This document shows positions 37,216-46,814 of a stretch of DNA of 64,000 nucleotides, in pieces; position 1 is the stretch's first letter, and every line of letters begins with the position of its first letter. The notes under the pieces are model-generated. The model made no database searches. It was not told the origin of the DNA and saw only the letters and a program-made list of their open reading frames with translations. Made by a program: the position numbers and the translations under genes. Source of the stretch: Nostoc sp. FACHB-892 (lineage in GTDB: Bacteria > Cyanobacteriota > Cyanobacteriia > Cyanobacteriales > Nostocaceae); NCBI RefSeq assembly GCF_014698795.1, contig NZ_JACJTR010000002.1, positions 391,118 to 455,117 on the forward strand, given 5' to 3'.

Positions 37216-37407
37216 ATCAGTTTTGGCTAGTGCTGACTTCGTGCATCTAGGCAAAAGTGATGAGCATAAAAATGCGTAGGCACAACCCGCGCTTCTCTAC
37301 GAACGCGAACAGTATATCGCAGACAGACGCTCTTGCTAGCTTGCTTCTCCTTAGGGGTAAGACAAAGCTCAGTGGCCACCGTAGGGGCATCGGACTTTTC
37401 CCTTTCC

Positions 37408-38556
37408 CTACGCTCTACGACTTAACGGTAGAGGTCGTTGTGCTAAAATTTCTTTATAAAGTTCTTCAAGTAGAGTAATATTTTTACTAAGGGTATAGCG
37501 GTCTAATACACGCTGTCTAGCTTTTTGCCCCAGTAAGGTTGTTAACTCTGGATGGTCTTGCAACACTGGCAAGAGGGTTCTTAATTGCGATCGCGCTGTT
37601 TTAGTATTAATAACTATACCTGCGCCCTTTTCCAATACTTCTCCATCTGCACCTACATCTGTTGCTAAACAGGCCAACCCACATGACATTCCTTCTAACA
37701 GAGATAGGGACAAACCCTCTACTAATGAAGGCAAAATAAATACATCTGCGCCCCGCAAAATCTCAATGCGTCGGTCTTCATCAGCGACAAATCCCAACCA
37801 GATAATGCCGTATTCTGAACCATAAAATTGCTCTAAGGAAGACTTTAAAGGACCATCACCAACAATTAGCAACTTAGTGTCAGGCCCCATTGCAGACTGC
37901 TTCCAAGCCCGGAGGAGGGCTTCGACATTTTTCTCTGGTGCTATTCGACCCTGATAGACAAACAAGCGTTCGGCTTTAAATTCTGTTTTGATTTGAGAAA
38001 ACCCTGGAGAATACTTAGCCGTATCAACACCATTGGGAATTACAGCTATATTTTCTTTCCTGACACCCATCCCTGCCAATAATTCTCGCTGAATTTGGGA
38101 AAATACAATCACGCGATCATAGTTAACTAAAAAAGGCGCGTAGAGCTGATAAGCCAAAAGTTGTGTTCCCGATATCAGCTTTGCTCCCTTGCCAGCAAAC
38201 GGTGTGTGAAAAGTGGCAACTAGGGGCAACCTGAGTTCCTCACAGATTTCCGGTAGAAAAAAGTCTAGAGGAGATAGCGTCAAGGAAGCATGGACTATAT
38301 CTGGCTTGATTTTCCGCAGCGACTCCGTTAAAAGTTTGGTCGCTTTAAAAGTGGGAATTGTATAAACCTGGGACTTGTAAATGAAAGGGAGAGAAACCTC
38401 GCGAAGATTTGGCCAATTGTCAGGTTCAGACTCTTCCTGGGCGAAGTGAAGAAAACTAACTTGATGTTCCCTATCTAGCAAAGCATTTGTAATTTCTCGA
38501 CTGTAGGTGACATTGCCGCAAAAGGGTGATTTTTTTCCAATCCAGGCTATACGCAT
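37408..38556 (-). CDS. GT4-family glycosyltransferase
   Basis: 382 residues, GT-B fold. The N-terminal domain starts MRIAWIGKKSPFCGNVTYSR; the C-terminal donor-binding domain has RLFVYQGRIAPEKNVEALLR, LLIVGDGPL and the ExFGxxxxE-like LPSLVEGLSLSLLEGMSCG. A retaining transfer from an NDP-sugar to a lipid or glycan is expected; the substrate is unknown. Monocistronic, with a 354-bp AT-rich gap upstream. Confidence 0.92.
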   Translation of the reverse strand: MRIAWIGKKSPFCGNVTYSREITNALLDREHQVSFLHFAQEESEPDNWPNLREVSLPFIYKSQVYTIPTFKATKLLTESLRKIKPDIVHASLTLSPLDFFLPEICEELRLPLVATFHTPFAGKGAKLISGTQLLAYQLYAPFLVNYDRVIVFSQIQRELLAGMGVRKENIAVIPNGVDTAKYSPGFSQIKTEFKAERLFVYQGRIAPEKNVEALLRAWKQSAMGPDTKLLIVGDGPLKSSLEQFYGSEYGIIWLGFVADEDRRIEILRGADVFILPSLVEGLSLSLLEGMSCGLACLATDVGADGEVLEKGAGIVINTKTARSQLRTLLPVLQDHPELTTLLGQKARQRVLDRYTLSKNITLLEELYKEILAQRPLPLSRRA

Positions 38557-38910
38557 TCTTTATTTAGCTGTAAGAAAAGCGGGTTTGATATATTACTTGT
38601 GTGTCCTTCGTGATTTTTATTTTATCTAACTATACTTGCTGGTTTTTTTAGTTATTACAGATTTCCAGGATAATCTAGTTCAAAAAGCCTATTTTAAGCT
38701 GATTAAACCAGTGGATTTATGGCTTTATTTATTCTACTTATAAGTTGTTAATTTCTAATATTTAAACAACTTATTCTGACTAATGTCAGATTGATATCCC
38801 GCAAGTATGTGATAAATTTTCACTGGACACAGTTTAGCATGAACACAAAACCTTTAAAGAAATTACTAATTACTTCAAGGTAATGAATAATAACTCTTGT
38901 TAGCTGATAA
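38557..38910. other. 354-bp AT-rich gap
   Basis: Upstream of the GT4 gene and downstream of the MFS gene. No gene, RNA or clear repeat is visible; it presumably carries the GT4 promoter. Confidence 0.5.
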
Positions 38911-40551
38911 CTACTTATGTGAGTTATACCAGGTTAATATACCTCCTGAAAAGACGATCACAGCTAATCCCAAAAAAACTGCCTGTAATCCCACAAAGGT
39001 TTCAGCTACACCTGCTAATGCCAAAGGTAAAGAGAGAGCAATATTAATTACATTATTTTGTAAACCAAAGACTTTACCGCGCATTTCTGGAGGTGTTTCT
39101 GTTTGGATCGCTGTTTGCATAGGAATTCCCACTAACGCCCCAAAGATACCTAATAGCGTCACTAGTAGCAAGACTAGCCATAGTTGGGTTGTAAATACTG
39201 ATAAACCAATTAAGGATGTTGCCATGCCTATACAACCGTACAGACTTAGCTGGGTATAGGAGAAGCGTTGACCAAATTGACCAAGAATTGTTGCTCCAGC
39301 AGCGATGCCAACACCACCGGCTGCTAGTAAAAAGCCGAACTGGGAGGCTTTCATGTTGGGAATGATTTCCGCCATGCGAACGGCTAGAACAGTTAATGCT
39401 GCAAAGACAGAGAACAAGATAATCAACTGAAGCAAAGCATTGCGGACGCGATGATTTGCTCTGAGGTAGGCAAAACCATCTCGCAAGTCAGAGAATACGT
39501 GAGGGAATTCTGTATCGGGGTGGTGCTGTTTTTCCTTAGTTGCCAAGAGGAATAAAATTAGTCCAGCGATCGCATAACTACCACCTACTAAAAATTCTTT
39601 GCCCAAACTACCACTACCACCAATTTGCAACCAAAGACCATCGGCGATCGCTAATAACGGTTCCCCGACAGCAAACCCAACAATCACCGATGCCATCATC
39701 GTTGTCGTATAAAGCGAATTTGCCGAGAGTAAATCCTGTTCTTCTACCATTAAGGGAATTGCCGCCTGTTCTGCTGGTGCAAAAAACTGCGTCAGTGTGG
39801 AAACCAAAAAGGTCACACCCAGAATGATCAAAAAACCCACTGGCAACACTCCTATAGGTTTCCAGCCATGAGTCAACCACATCAGAAAAGGAATTGACAA
39901 AACTAGGATGCCGCGCCAAATATTTGTTGCCACCAGCACAGCCTTTTTCGGCCAGCGATCAACAAACACACCAGCAACGGAACCAAACAATACCGCTGGA
40001 ATAGTAAAAGCCATCATCAAGGCTGATACCCAACCACTAATGCTCTGATTACTAGCCTGAAACTGAGTATTAATCAAAGCAATCATCAACACCAAATAAA
40101 CTTTATCTGCTAGTTGAGAGAAAACTTGACCGCCCCAAAGAGCCAAGAAATTAGGATTTTTTAATACAGGCAAAAACCCCTGCTGTTTGACATTTCCTGA
40201 AACAGCTTCTCCACCTGAACCAGATCCATCTAATTTTGGTGGTTCTTTTTCTGAGATATTAGCAACTGGCATCTGCCCGTTGCTACCTACATCAGGAGTG
40301 GTTAATATGTTCTCAGATTTTGTTTCTGATTGACTTGGAACATCCGTTTTTGGTATCTGGGCTGTCCAACTTTGATCGTTTTTAGAAACATCTTTTGGAG
40401 ACATTTCTTGGCCATTGATTTGACTAGGTGTAGACTTAGAAACAGCACTTAAGTGATTCCTAGCTATAGGATCTAATGCCCTATTCTGTTTTTTGGCGAG
40501 GCTTGGTGACAAAGGCAGGATTTTTTTATCCAAATCAGACGGTTGCATCAT
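38911..40551 (-). CDS. MFS transporter with long hydrophilic N-terminal extension
   Basis: About 546 residues if started at ATG 40551 (an upstream TTG at 40563 is also in frame). Residues 1 to about 125 are hydrophilic, Ser/Pro/Lys-rich and without a recognised domain. A 12-helix MFS-3 type exporter core follows, beginning [21 protein letters not shown], with motif A at [17 protein letters not shown]. Related proteins export siderophores or macrolides. The start overlaps the end of recO by 17 bases, so the two genes are coupled. Confidence 0.85.
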   Translation of the reverse strand: MMQPSDLDKKILPLSPSLAKKQNRALDPIARNHLSAVSKSTPSQINGQEMSPKDVSKNDQSWTAQIPKTDVPSQSETKSENILTTPDVGSNGQMPVANISEKEPPKLDGSGSGGEAVSGNVKQQGFLPVLKNPNFLALWGGQVFSQLADKVYLVLMIALINTQFQASNQSISGWVSALMMAFTIPAVLFGSVAGVFVDRWPKKAVLVATNIWRGILVLSIPFLMWLTHGWKPIGVLPVGFLIILGVTFLVSTLTQFFAPAEQAAIPLMVEEQDLLSANSLYTTTMMASVIVGFAVGEPLLAIADGLWLQIGGSGSLGKEFLVGGSYAIAGLILFLLATKEKQHHPDTEFPHVFSDLRDGFAYLRANHRVRNALLQLIILFSVFAALTVLAVRMAEIIPNMKASQFGFLLAAGGVGIAAGATILGQFGQRFSYTQLSLYGCIGMATSLIGLSVFTTQLWLVLLLVTLLGIFGALVGIPMQTAIQTETPPEMRGKVFGLQNNVINIALSLPLALAGVAETFVGLQAVFLGLAVIVFSGGILTWYNSHK

Positions 40552-41539
40552 GGTTGGCAGCAAAATAAGAGTCTATCAAGGTAGCAGAGCGAATAGGGCG
40601 ACCTAATTGATACTGAGCATACTGGCGCAAAATCTGCTCAACAGATAACCAGTGATGATCTCTAGCACCATCAATTTGCATTATCTCTGGTTGTGACAGA
40701 TGTTGAAGCAAAGCCAGTTCCATAGCACCCGGACGACTAGAAATTACAGGTATTTCTTGCCGATGCACAACAACGGTTTGAGCATGGGGTATAGGGAATG
40801 GGGCACTTGTACTAAGCTTTGCTGGTGGCGCAGCATCTTGTAAAGAAGTATGGGGCACTTGTACTGAGCTTTGCCGTTGGCGCAGCCTCTCGTAGAGAAC
40901 TATTTGGTTATTAATCTCCCCCTCTCCCCCTCTTCCTCTCTCTTCCTCTCTTCGTAAACGTTCCCTAGTTTCTAAGCAAACTGTCCCACCCGCAGGGATG
41001 CTAAATCCTACCTGCCAGTTGGGGTCTGTAAAATCTGGGTTGAGGGGGCGCCCAGATAGGCAACATACTTGCACTTGCGGCGTTACTCCTGCTAAGGCTA
41101 AAAGGTGAAACACTCCATGAGCCAGATGAGCCAAAACACCAGATGCATTTGCACTAGACAACGCCTCCAACCGATGGAGATGTTCATTGAACAACTCATA
41201 AAGTTCTTCTTGGGGTTGTTCGCTCAAAGCTTGACACAAGACTATTTCTGCTAAATACTGGCTGGCAGCCAATTTTCCCAAATCTTTAGCTAGGCCAGGA
41301 TAAGTTTTTAACGTCTGTGCTTGAGTAATTTTATCAAGCGATCGCCCTTTCGCAATCAATAGTTCATTCACAACGAACATACCACTCCTGCCACCCAGGC
41401 TGGAGTTGTGCTTGCGTGCCCCTGGGGCCACTGCTCGAATCAGACCGAATTCTGGTGTCAAAATCGTCACTATTTTATCCGATTCTCCTAGCACCTGGGT
41501 TTTAAGATTAATTCCGGTTGCTTTGTAGGTTCTACTCAT
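40535..41539 (-). CDS. recO: DNA repair protein RecO with repeat-derived insert
   Basis: 334 residues. RecFOR-pathway mediator that anneals ssDNA and loads RecA. The OB-fold N-terminus ([20 protein letters not shown]) and C-terminal helices are conserved, including VCCLSGRPL where many RecO proteins have a zinc motif (the other Cys is C188). Residues 191-254 (about 40778-40969) do not look like RecO. They are encoded by low-complexity and two copies of an interspersed repeat 52 bp apart, read in two different frames without a stop. The protein is thus longer than the usual 240-290 residues. Confidence 0.92.
   Translation of the reverse strand: MSRTYKATGINLKTQVLGESDKIVTILTPEFGLIRAVAPGARKHNSSLGGRSGMFVVNELLIAKGRSLDKITQAQTLKTYPGLAKDLGKLAASQYLAEIVLCQALSEQPQEELYELFNEHLHRLEALSSANASGVLAHLAHGVFHLLALAGVTPQVQVCCLSGRPLNPDFTDPNWQVGFSIPAGGTVCLETRERLRREEERGRGGEGEINNQIVLYERLRQRQSSVQVPHTSLQDAAPPAKLSTSAPFPIPHAQTVVVHRQEIPVISSRPGAMELALLQHLSQPEIMQIDGARDHHWLSVEQILRQYAQYQLGRPIRSATLIDSYFAANHDATV
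40799..40900. repeat. Two interspersed-repeat copies inside recO
   Basis: TGGGGCACTTGTACTNAGCT-type units start at 40799 and 40851 (period 52 bp) and continue as GCCGTTGGCGCAGCCTCTCG, a common Nostoc intergenic repeat. A CCCCCTCTCCCCCTCTTCC tract at about 40917-40950 adjoins them. All lie within the recO reading frame. Confidence 0.7.
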
Positions 41540-41631
41540 TAGTCATTGGTCATTAGTCATTAGTCATTAGTCATTAGTCATTGGTCATTCTTCAATTGCA
41601 AAGGACAAAGGACAAATGACAAATGACTATT
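41536..41631. repeat. GTCATTA/GACAAAT repeat block
   Basis: Seven GTCATTA/GTCATTG heptamers starting at the recO start codon, then three GACAAAG/GACAAAT units reaching the end of deoC; strongly self-complementary. Confidence 0.8.
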
Positions 41632-42322
41632 CACCCTTTCCCAGGTTATCGCGCTGGCGGATCAAATCGATACCGCGAGATGTGCCTAATCTAGTAGCAC
41701 CCGCTACGATTAAGTCTAGAGCTTGATTGATAGTGTGGATACCACCTGAAGCCTTAATTCCTACTTTTTCTTTTGCCAATTCCTGCAAAAGTCGTACATC
41801 TGCCACTGTTGCACCACCATTCCAGCCTGTACTAGTTTTTAAGAATGCTGCTCCCGCCTCCATAGCTATTTCAGCAGCTATTTTTTTTTCGGCATCTGTC
41901 AATAGGTTGGTTTCCAAAATTACCTTGACAGTTTGCCCAGTCTCTTCACAAATTTCGGCAATTTCCCGGTGAACTTCTTCAGTTTTACCAGCTTTCAACC
42001 AGCCCAAGTTCATAACCACATCCAACTCAGTGGCTCCATTCTCCGCCGCTTCTTGAGCTTCATACAGTTTCACTGCTGAAGTCGTCGCACCAGAGGGAAA
42101 ACCAATTACTGTACAGACTTTTGGATTCTTGCCGTGCAAGAGTTCCACTGCTTGTTTAACATAGGCGGGGTACAAGCAAACCGCCGCAAAATTGAATCTG
42201 TATGCTTCTTCACACCACTGCTTAACCTGCTCTGGAGTAGCTGTTGGCGTTAACAGGGCGTGATCGATAAATGGCGCAATATCAATATTCGGATAGTCTG
42301 CTGCCATCGTGTCTTCTGCCAC
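41627..42322 (-). CDS. deoC: Deoxyribose-phosphate aldolase
   Basis: 231 residues from GTG 42322 (an ATG at 42307 is an equally good start). Class I aldolase cleaving 2-deoxyribose-5-phosphate to glyceraldehyde-3-phosphate and acetaldehyde in deoxynucleoside salvage. Schiff-base Lys K162 in FLKTSTGW; the proton-relay K190 (GIKASGG) and D101 (ELDVVMN) are present. Upstream of recO on the same strand, separated by the repeat block. Confidence 0.95.
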   Translation of the reverse strand: MAEDTMAADYPNIDIAPFIDHALLTPTATPEQVKQWCEEAYRFNFAAVCLYPAYVKQAVELLHGKNPKVCTVIGFPSGATTSAVKLYEAQEAAENGATELDVVMNLGWLKAGKTEEVHREIAEICEETGQTVKVILETNLLTDAEKKIAAEIAMEAGAAFLKTSTGWNGGATVADVRLLQELAKEKVGIKASGGIHTINQALDLIVAGATRLGTSRGIDLIRQRDNLGKGE

Positions 42323-42478
42323 TAATTGATTATTAAACTTTATAAAAAATTAAAACATTTCTTATATATATATTAAACCATATTTATTACGAGTTTATTC
42401 TGCAAAGAAGTTACTGACTTCTCTTGGATGTTGGGTTATGTAGATGTCGCGGAGTTACTGTGAGTGTTTAAGTTGACA

Positions 42479-43657
42479 TTAGGCAGTAGTAAGCTTAGAA
42501 ATATCAACAGTATTTGTCATGCCAGTTCCTAAAAAGTGAAAAATAGTTTTAGCTAACGCCTTCGATGCCAAATATGGTACGCCATTACCAATAGTCTTAA
42601 ACATATTCGTGAGAGACATATTCTCTGGAAGTACAAAATTTGCAGGTAAAGATTGTATTGCTAAAGCTTCCGCCACAGATATTCGCCGGATTTTATAGGG
42701 ATGCAAATGAACTTCATTATTTCCATAACAAGCTGTCGGAGAATAACGCCATCTGTGAAGACGCTTGAAAGATTTTTTAGAATCATCTCCTTCATCAATA
42801 GCAGCAAATCTTGTAATACCTGCCCTTGGTTGAAAGCAGTTTTCTGCATTGGGATGCTTTAGCACATTATTTTTTCTAAACCAGTATTCAACTGTTAATT
42901 CTTGAGGTATACCGTCAGGGCAAGGGATGATAGAGTTTTCTTGGAATGGTTCGCACTTACGCCAAGGATAAGCAAAAACCTTTGCTTGAGGATATAAAAT
43001 CTGATTGTTCCAAGGAAAAATCTCTTCAGGTAGTAACTTTTCACTACTGATTTTTATTCCTCTATCCTTGATAAAACTATTTCGGAAACCAATGAGAATA
43101 ATTCTTTCTCTATCTTGGGGTACGCCATATTCGATAGCATTAATTAATCGCTCTGTTAATATGTAGCCTGCTTCCAGTAATTGTTGCTTGAGCGATTCAA
43201 AAAATAAACGGTGCTTTGTTGTTTTCCATAATCCCTTAACGTTCTCAAATAAAAAGAAATCTGGAAGGTTGCGGCAAATTAATTCAATGTAAGAAGCAGA
43301 AAGCTTGCCATTATCTCCTAAACGTCCTCTATTTTTACCGCCAATAGAAAAATCAGGACAAGGAGGCCCCCCAATAAAACCGACAATATTATTAGATTTA
43401 CGACAGTCTTCTACTAACTCCCGTAGGTGTTGTGTTTGCAAACTTTCGAGAAGTTTGGTGATATCTCCTGCTTCTCCTTCATGATACCCGTATTTTGGCA
43501 ACGGTAGATTAAGAAACTGCCGTGAATAGCGGTATGCAGCTATGAATGGTGAAAAAATTTCATTGACGTAAACAATGTTAAAACCACTGGTTTCAAAACC
43601 TAAATCCAGGAATCCGGAACCAGCAAAAAAGGAGAAAATACAAGGGCGATCGCTCAT
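42479..43657 (-). CDS. C5 cytosine DNA methyltransferase, solitary
   Basis: 392 residues. Motif I FAGSGFLDLGF (11-21), motif IV GGPPCPDFS with catalytic Cys100, motif VI FLFENVKG (ENV 138-140), motif VIII QDRERIILIGFR (181-192) and motif X IGNGVPYLASKAL are all present, so it should be active. The variable target-recognition region is between about 195 and 330. No restriction endonuclease or Vsr gene is next to it, so it appears to be an orphan regulator or anti-restriction enzyme. The target is unknown. A HIP1 octamer (43646-43653) lies in codons 2-4. Confidence 0.92.
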   Translation of the reverse strand: MSDRPCIFSFFAGSGFLDLGFETSGFNIVYVNEIFSPFIAAYRYSRQFLNLPLPKYGYHEGEAGDITKLLESLQTQHLRELVEDCRKSNNIVGFIGGPPCPDFSIGGKNRGRLGDNGKLSASYIELICRNLPDFFLFENVKGLWKTTKHRLFFESLKQQLLEAGYILTERLINAIEYGVPQDRERIILIGFRNSFIKDRGIKISSEKLLPEEIFPWNNQILYPQAKVFAYPWRKCEPFQENSIIPCPDGIPQELTVEYWFRKNNVLKHPNAENCFQPRAGITRFAAIDEGDDSKKSFKRLHRWRYSPTACYGNNEVHLHPYKIRRISVAEALAIQSLPANFVLPENMSLTNMFKTIGNGVPYLASKALAKTIFHFLGTGMTNTVDISKLTTA

Positions 43658-43952
43658 TTAATAATTAGTATTGAGAAACAGCCTTACAGTCTTAATTAAT
43701 ATCAGAATATATAGGGATTATACTTACGTACCAGTCAAAAAATAGCAATTTTAAGATTGCTATAAAAGTAAAAAAAAATTCACAGTTTCTCTAAGTATTT
43801 AGTATCAAAGTTTATTTAATCTTTAAATAAAATACCTGACATAAAAACAGTCTGAAGTCACAATTAAATATAGGAGTTTCTAAACTCTGAATCATATTTA
43901 AGACAAATATTTGTCATTAAATAAAAAGCCGGACTATTTCGGACTAATTTTT

Positions 43953-45230
43953 ATGCGAATTTTAATTTACTCCTACAACTACTATCCAGAGCCAATTGGT
44001 ATTGCCCCACTGATGACTGAATTAGCAGAGGGACTAGTGAAGCGTGGGCATGAAGTGCGTGTAGTCACTGCTATGCCCAATTACCCTGAGCGTCAAATTT
44101 ACCGGGAGTATCGGGGCAAGTGGTATCTCAACGAATATAAAAATGGCGTTCAAATCCAACGCAGTTACGTTTGGATTCGTCCTCAACCCAACCTATTAGA
44201 TCGGATATTACTAGATGCTAGTTTCGTTGTCACTAGCTTTGTGCCCGCCCTCATCGGTTGGCGCCCAGATGTGATTCTTTCAACATCACCATCCTTGCCA
44301 AGCTGTGTACCAGTTGCTCTTTTAGGATGGTTACGTGCCTGTCCTGTGATCTTAAATCTACAAGATATATTACCAGAAGCAGCCATCCACGTCGGTCTAC
44401 TGAAAAATAAATTACTTATAAAGTTATTTACAGTGTTGGAAAAGTTTGCGTACCACACTGCTAGTAAAATTAGCGTCATCGCCGATGGGTTTGTGGATAA
44501 TTTACGAGCTAAGGGCGTAGAAGCTGACAAAATTGTGCAAATTCCCAACTGGGTTGATGTAAATTTTATTCGTCCTTTGCCTAAAGAAAATAATCCTTTC
44601 CGCGCAGTACATAACCTGAATGGCAAATTTGTAGTACTTTATTCTGGCAACATTGCCCTAACCCAAGGTTTAGAAAGCGTTGTCAAAGCTGCTTCTGTGT
44701 TGCGCCATATCCCAGATATTGTTTTTGTCATCGTTGGAGAGGCAAAAGGTTTACAGCGATTGCAACAAGAATGTTTAGACTGTGGGGCAGATAATGTTTT
44801 GCTACTGCCATTTCAACCCCGCAAATCTTTGCCACAAATGTTGGCAGCTGCTGATGTTGGCTTGGTGGTGCAAAAGAAAAATGTTGTATCCTTCAATATG
44901 CCGTCAAAAATTCAAGTGCTACTTGCTAGTGGAGCAGCCTTAGTTGCCTCTGTGCCTGACAATGGTACAGCAGCAAGAGCCGTCAGGCAAAGCGGCGGTG
45001 GAGTTATCGTTCCTCCAGAAGATCCCCAAGCTTTAGCAATGGCAATTTTAGAGTTGTACCAAAACCCCGCAAAGGTCAAAACTCTGGGTTATAAAAGTCG
45101 CCAATATGCCGTTGAGCAATATGCTTTCGAGCAAGCTTTAAATCAGTATGAGTCTTTGTGTTACTCACTGATGGCAAAACGTGGGCGTAGATCAATTCAA
45201 TCCACAAGAGTTACCAAACAAGAAGTTTAA
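43953..45230 (+). CDS. WcaI-like GT4 glycosyltransferase
   Basis: About 425 residues from ATG 43953 (MRILIYSYNYYPEPIGIAPL); a TTG 42 bp upstream is in frame but less likely. The N-terminal NYYPEP...APLMTELAEGLVKRGHEV and NYPERQIYREYRGKWY are characteristic of colanic-acid WcaI-type fucosyltransferase homologues. The C-terminal domain includes FVVLYSGNIALTQGLESVVK and VPPEDPQALAMAILELYQNP. It probably acts on undecaprenyl-linked exopolysaccharide. Monocistronic. Confidence 0.9.
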   Translation: MRILIYSYNYYPEPIGIAPLMTELAEGLVKRGHEVRVVTAMPNYPERQIYREYRGKWYLNEYKNGVQIQRSYVWIRPQPNLLDRILLDASFVVTSFVPALIGWRPDVILSTSPSLPSCVPVALLGWLRACPVILNLQDILPEAAIHVGLLKNKLLIKLFTVLEKFAYHTASKISVIADGFVDNLRAKGVEADKIVQIPNWVDVNFIRPLPKENNPFRAVHNLNGKFVVLYSGNIALTQGLESVVKAASVLRHIPDIVFVIVGEAKGLQRLQQECLDCGADNVLLLPFQPRKSLPQMLAAADVGLVVQKKNVVSFNMPSKIQVLLASGAALVASVPDNGTAARAVRQSGGGVIVPPEDPQALAMAILELYQNPAKVKTLGYKSRQYAVEQYAFEQALNQYESLCYSLMAKRGRRSIQSTRVTKQEV

Positions 45231-45348
45231 TTTACAGCAGTGGGGTTAGATTACCCAAAGTGCTAAATTCAAAACCCCAGCGATTCTGCTTTAGTTGGTC
45301 TAGCTGTTGCAGGATAATTTTTGTATCCTGTTTATAGCTAGGCTGTAC

Positions 45349-46686
45349 TTAGAAGCTAAACGTTGTCCGAACCGTACCAACATAAATGCTGCCATTACTA
45401 TCATTATGTTCTGGACTTGTAATCACGAACAATCCCGGAGTTATTGCTAGATTATCCGTGACTTGAAAGTGGTAAAAAGCTTCCAAATGTAGGGACGTAT
45501 CTTTATCTTTGAAGTCATCGCCGAAACTATTGTGAGTCACCTTGGGAGGTTGACCCACGGCAAATCCTGCAAAGCTGCCTTCTTGTCCAATATCTGTAAG
45601 AGCCAGTAGCACTGCCCATGTGAAGATGGACGCATTGGGATCTGCTGGTAAATCTTCTGCTTTTGCATGAATAAAACCAACTCTACCACCGAGAGTAATA
45701 ACTGGGCTAAGTTGCCAAGCAGCTTCTGCACCAAATGAATTAGCAACGATCGCATCTGCCTCATCATTAAATGGATCACTGGTTAATTCGCTTCCAGTTC
45801 CTGTATTCAAATTGTTATAAGAGTGAAGATAGGTAACGCTAAGTGCTGTTGTTTTAGTGGGTTCGAGCGTCAGTTGAGCGATCGCTCCGTAAGGGCTAGC
45901 AAAAATTCCCTTCTCTGAATTAGCTGCATTGCTGCTGATATATGCTACTGACAAATTCAAAGCTTTATTCAAATTATGAGAAATACCTATACCTGCGCCA
46001 CCACCTTGTCGGCGAATGGGATTTTCTCGCCCAAATGTAGAAATCGATCCGTCTTCACTACCGCTAAAAAGAGGATTAACACTAGGAACAAAGTCACCTA
46101 ACCCTCCTCCCAACGCGTACAAAGTCATGCGGGTTTCTTTACCTAGTGGAAATCTGTACTCTAGCTCATCTACTTCCACCTCATTTTTATCATCACCATC
46201 AAATCCCAAATTTGCCATTTGAGTTCCAGTTACATCTTCTAATGCTGGTGTGTTTCTTGCTTGTAAGCGCACTTGCAATTTATCTTTGCCAGTAAAACTG
46301 CTTACTAAGCTCAGACGAATGCGATCGCTCAAGACTAAATTTTCATTTATTGGTTTACTGCTATTGGCTCTCTTTTCACCAGCGAATCCAGTCACAGCAA
46401 AGATGGCTTCCGCCTCAAGCTCAACATGGGGGGAAAACTGTTGCGTTTCTAATGCAGCAACGTTAGTTTCTAATGAAGTAACTTGTTTATCAAGGGTTTT
46501 TGATTCTGTAGATAATTCAGAAACAGATGTGATTTTACTTAATGCATGATTATTAGCATTAGATTCCCTGAAGTTATTAGGTTGATCGGGAATCGGTGTT
46601 GCAATAGCTGGAGTTATCCGACTCAAAGTGCATGAGATAATTAAACTAATTAAGCGAAATTGTCGCCAATGAGTTGAAGCTAACAA
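45349..46686 (-). CDS. Cyanobacterial iron-uptake-type porin without SLH domain
   Basis: 445 residues from a TTG start with GGAGAG upstream. Signal peptide (about 12-29, SLIISCTLSRITPAIATP), short coiled coil (LSTESKTLDKQVTSLETNVAALETQ) and a beta-barrel ending in the aromatic TTFSF typical of outer membrane proteins. Cyanobacterial porins of this family usually carry an SLH domain before the coiled coil; here it is missing, so peptidoglycan anchoring would differ. The pore region (FDGDDKNEVEVDELEYRFPL onward) seems complete. Confidence 0.87.
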   Translation of the reverse strand: MLASTHWRQFRLISLIISCTLSRITPAIATPIPDQPNNFRESNANNHALSKITSVSELSTESKTLDKQVTSLETNVAALETQQFSPHVELEAEAIFAVTGFAGEKRANSSKPINENLVLSDRIRLSLVSSFTGKDKLQVRLQARNTPALEDVTGTQMANLGFDGDDKNEVEVDELEYRFPLGKETRMTLYALGGGLGDFVPSVNPLFSGSEDGSISTFGRENPIRRQGGGAGIGISHNLNKALNLSVAYISSNAANSEKGIFASPYGAIAQLTLEPTKTTALSVTYLHSYNNLNTGTGSELTSDPFNDEADAIVANSFGAEAAWQLSPVITLGGRVGFIHAKAEDLPADPNASIFTWAVLLALTDIGQEGSFAGFAVGQPPKVTHNSFGDDFKDKDTSLHLEAFYHFQVTDNLAITPGLFVITSPEHNDSNGSIYVGTVRTTFSF

Positions 46687-46738
46687 TGCTCTCTCCTGAA
46701 AATTAGCAATTAGAATATAGGAATTTAAATATCAAGCC

Positions 46739-46770
46739 GAACCGCAGAGGCACAGAGAACACAGAGAGAA
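46739..46770. repeat. Dispersed CGCAGAGGCACAGAGAACAC repeat
   Basis: GAACCGCAGAGGCACAGAGA followed by ACACAGAGAGAA is the inverted match of 36701-36731, confirming a dispersed family. Confidence 0.65.
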
Positions 46771-46814
46771 TTTTTATAAATTTAAGATTTTTCTAGAAAT
46801 AAGAGTTTAAATCA

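Noticed and set aside
37257..37478. Plus-strand frame between the antitoxin remnant and the GT4 gene
   Set aside because: Made of interspersed repeat motifs and the antisense of the GT4 3' end.
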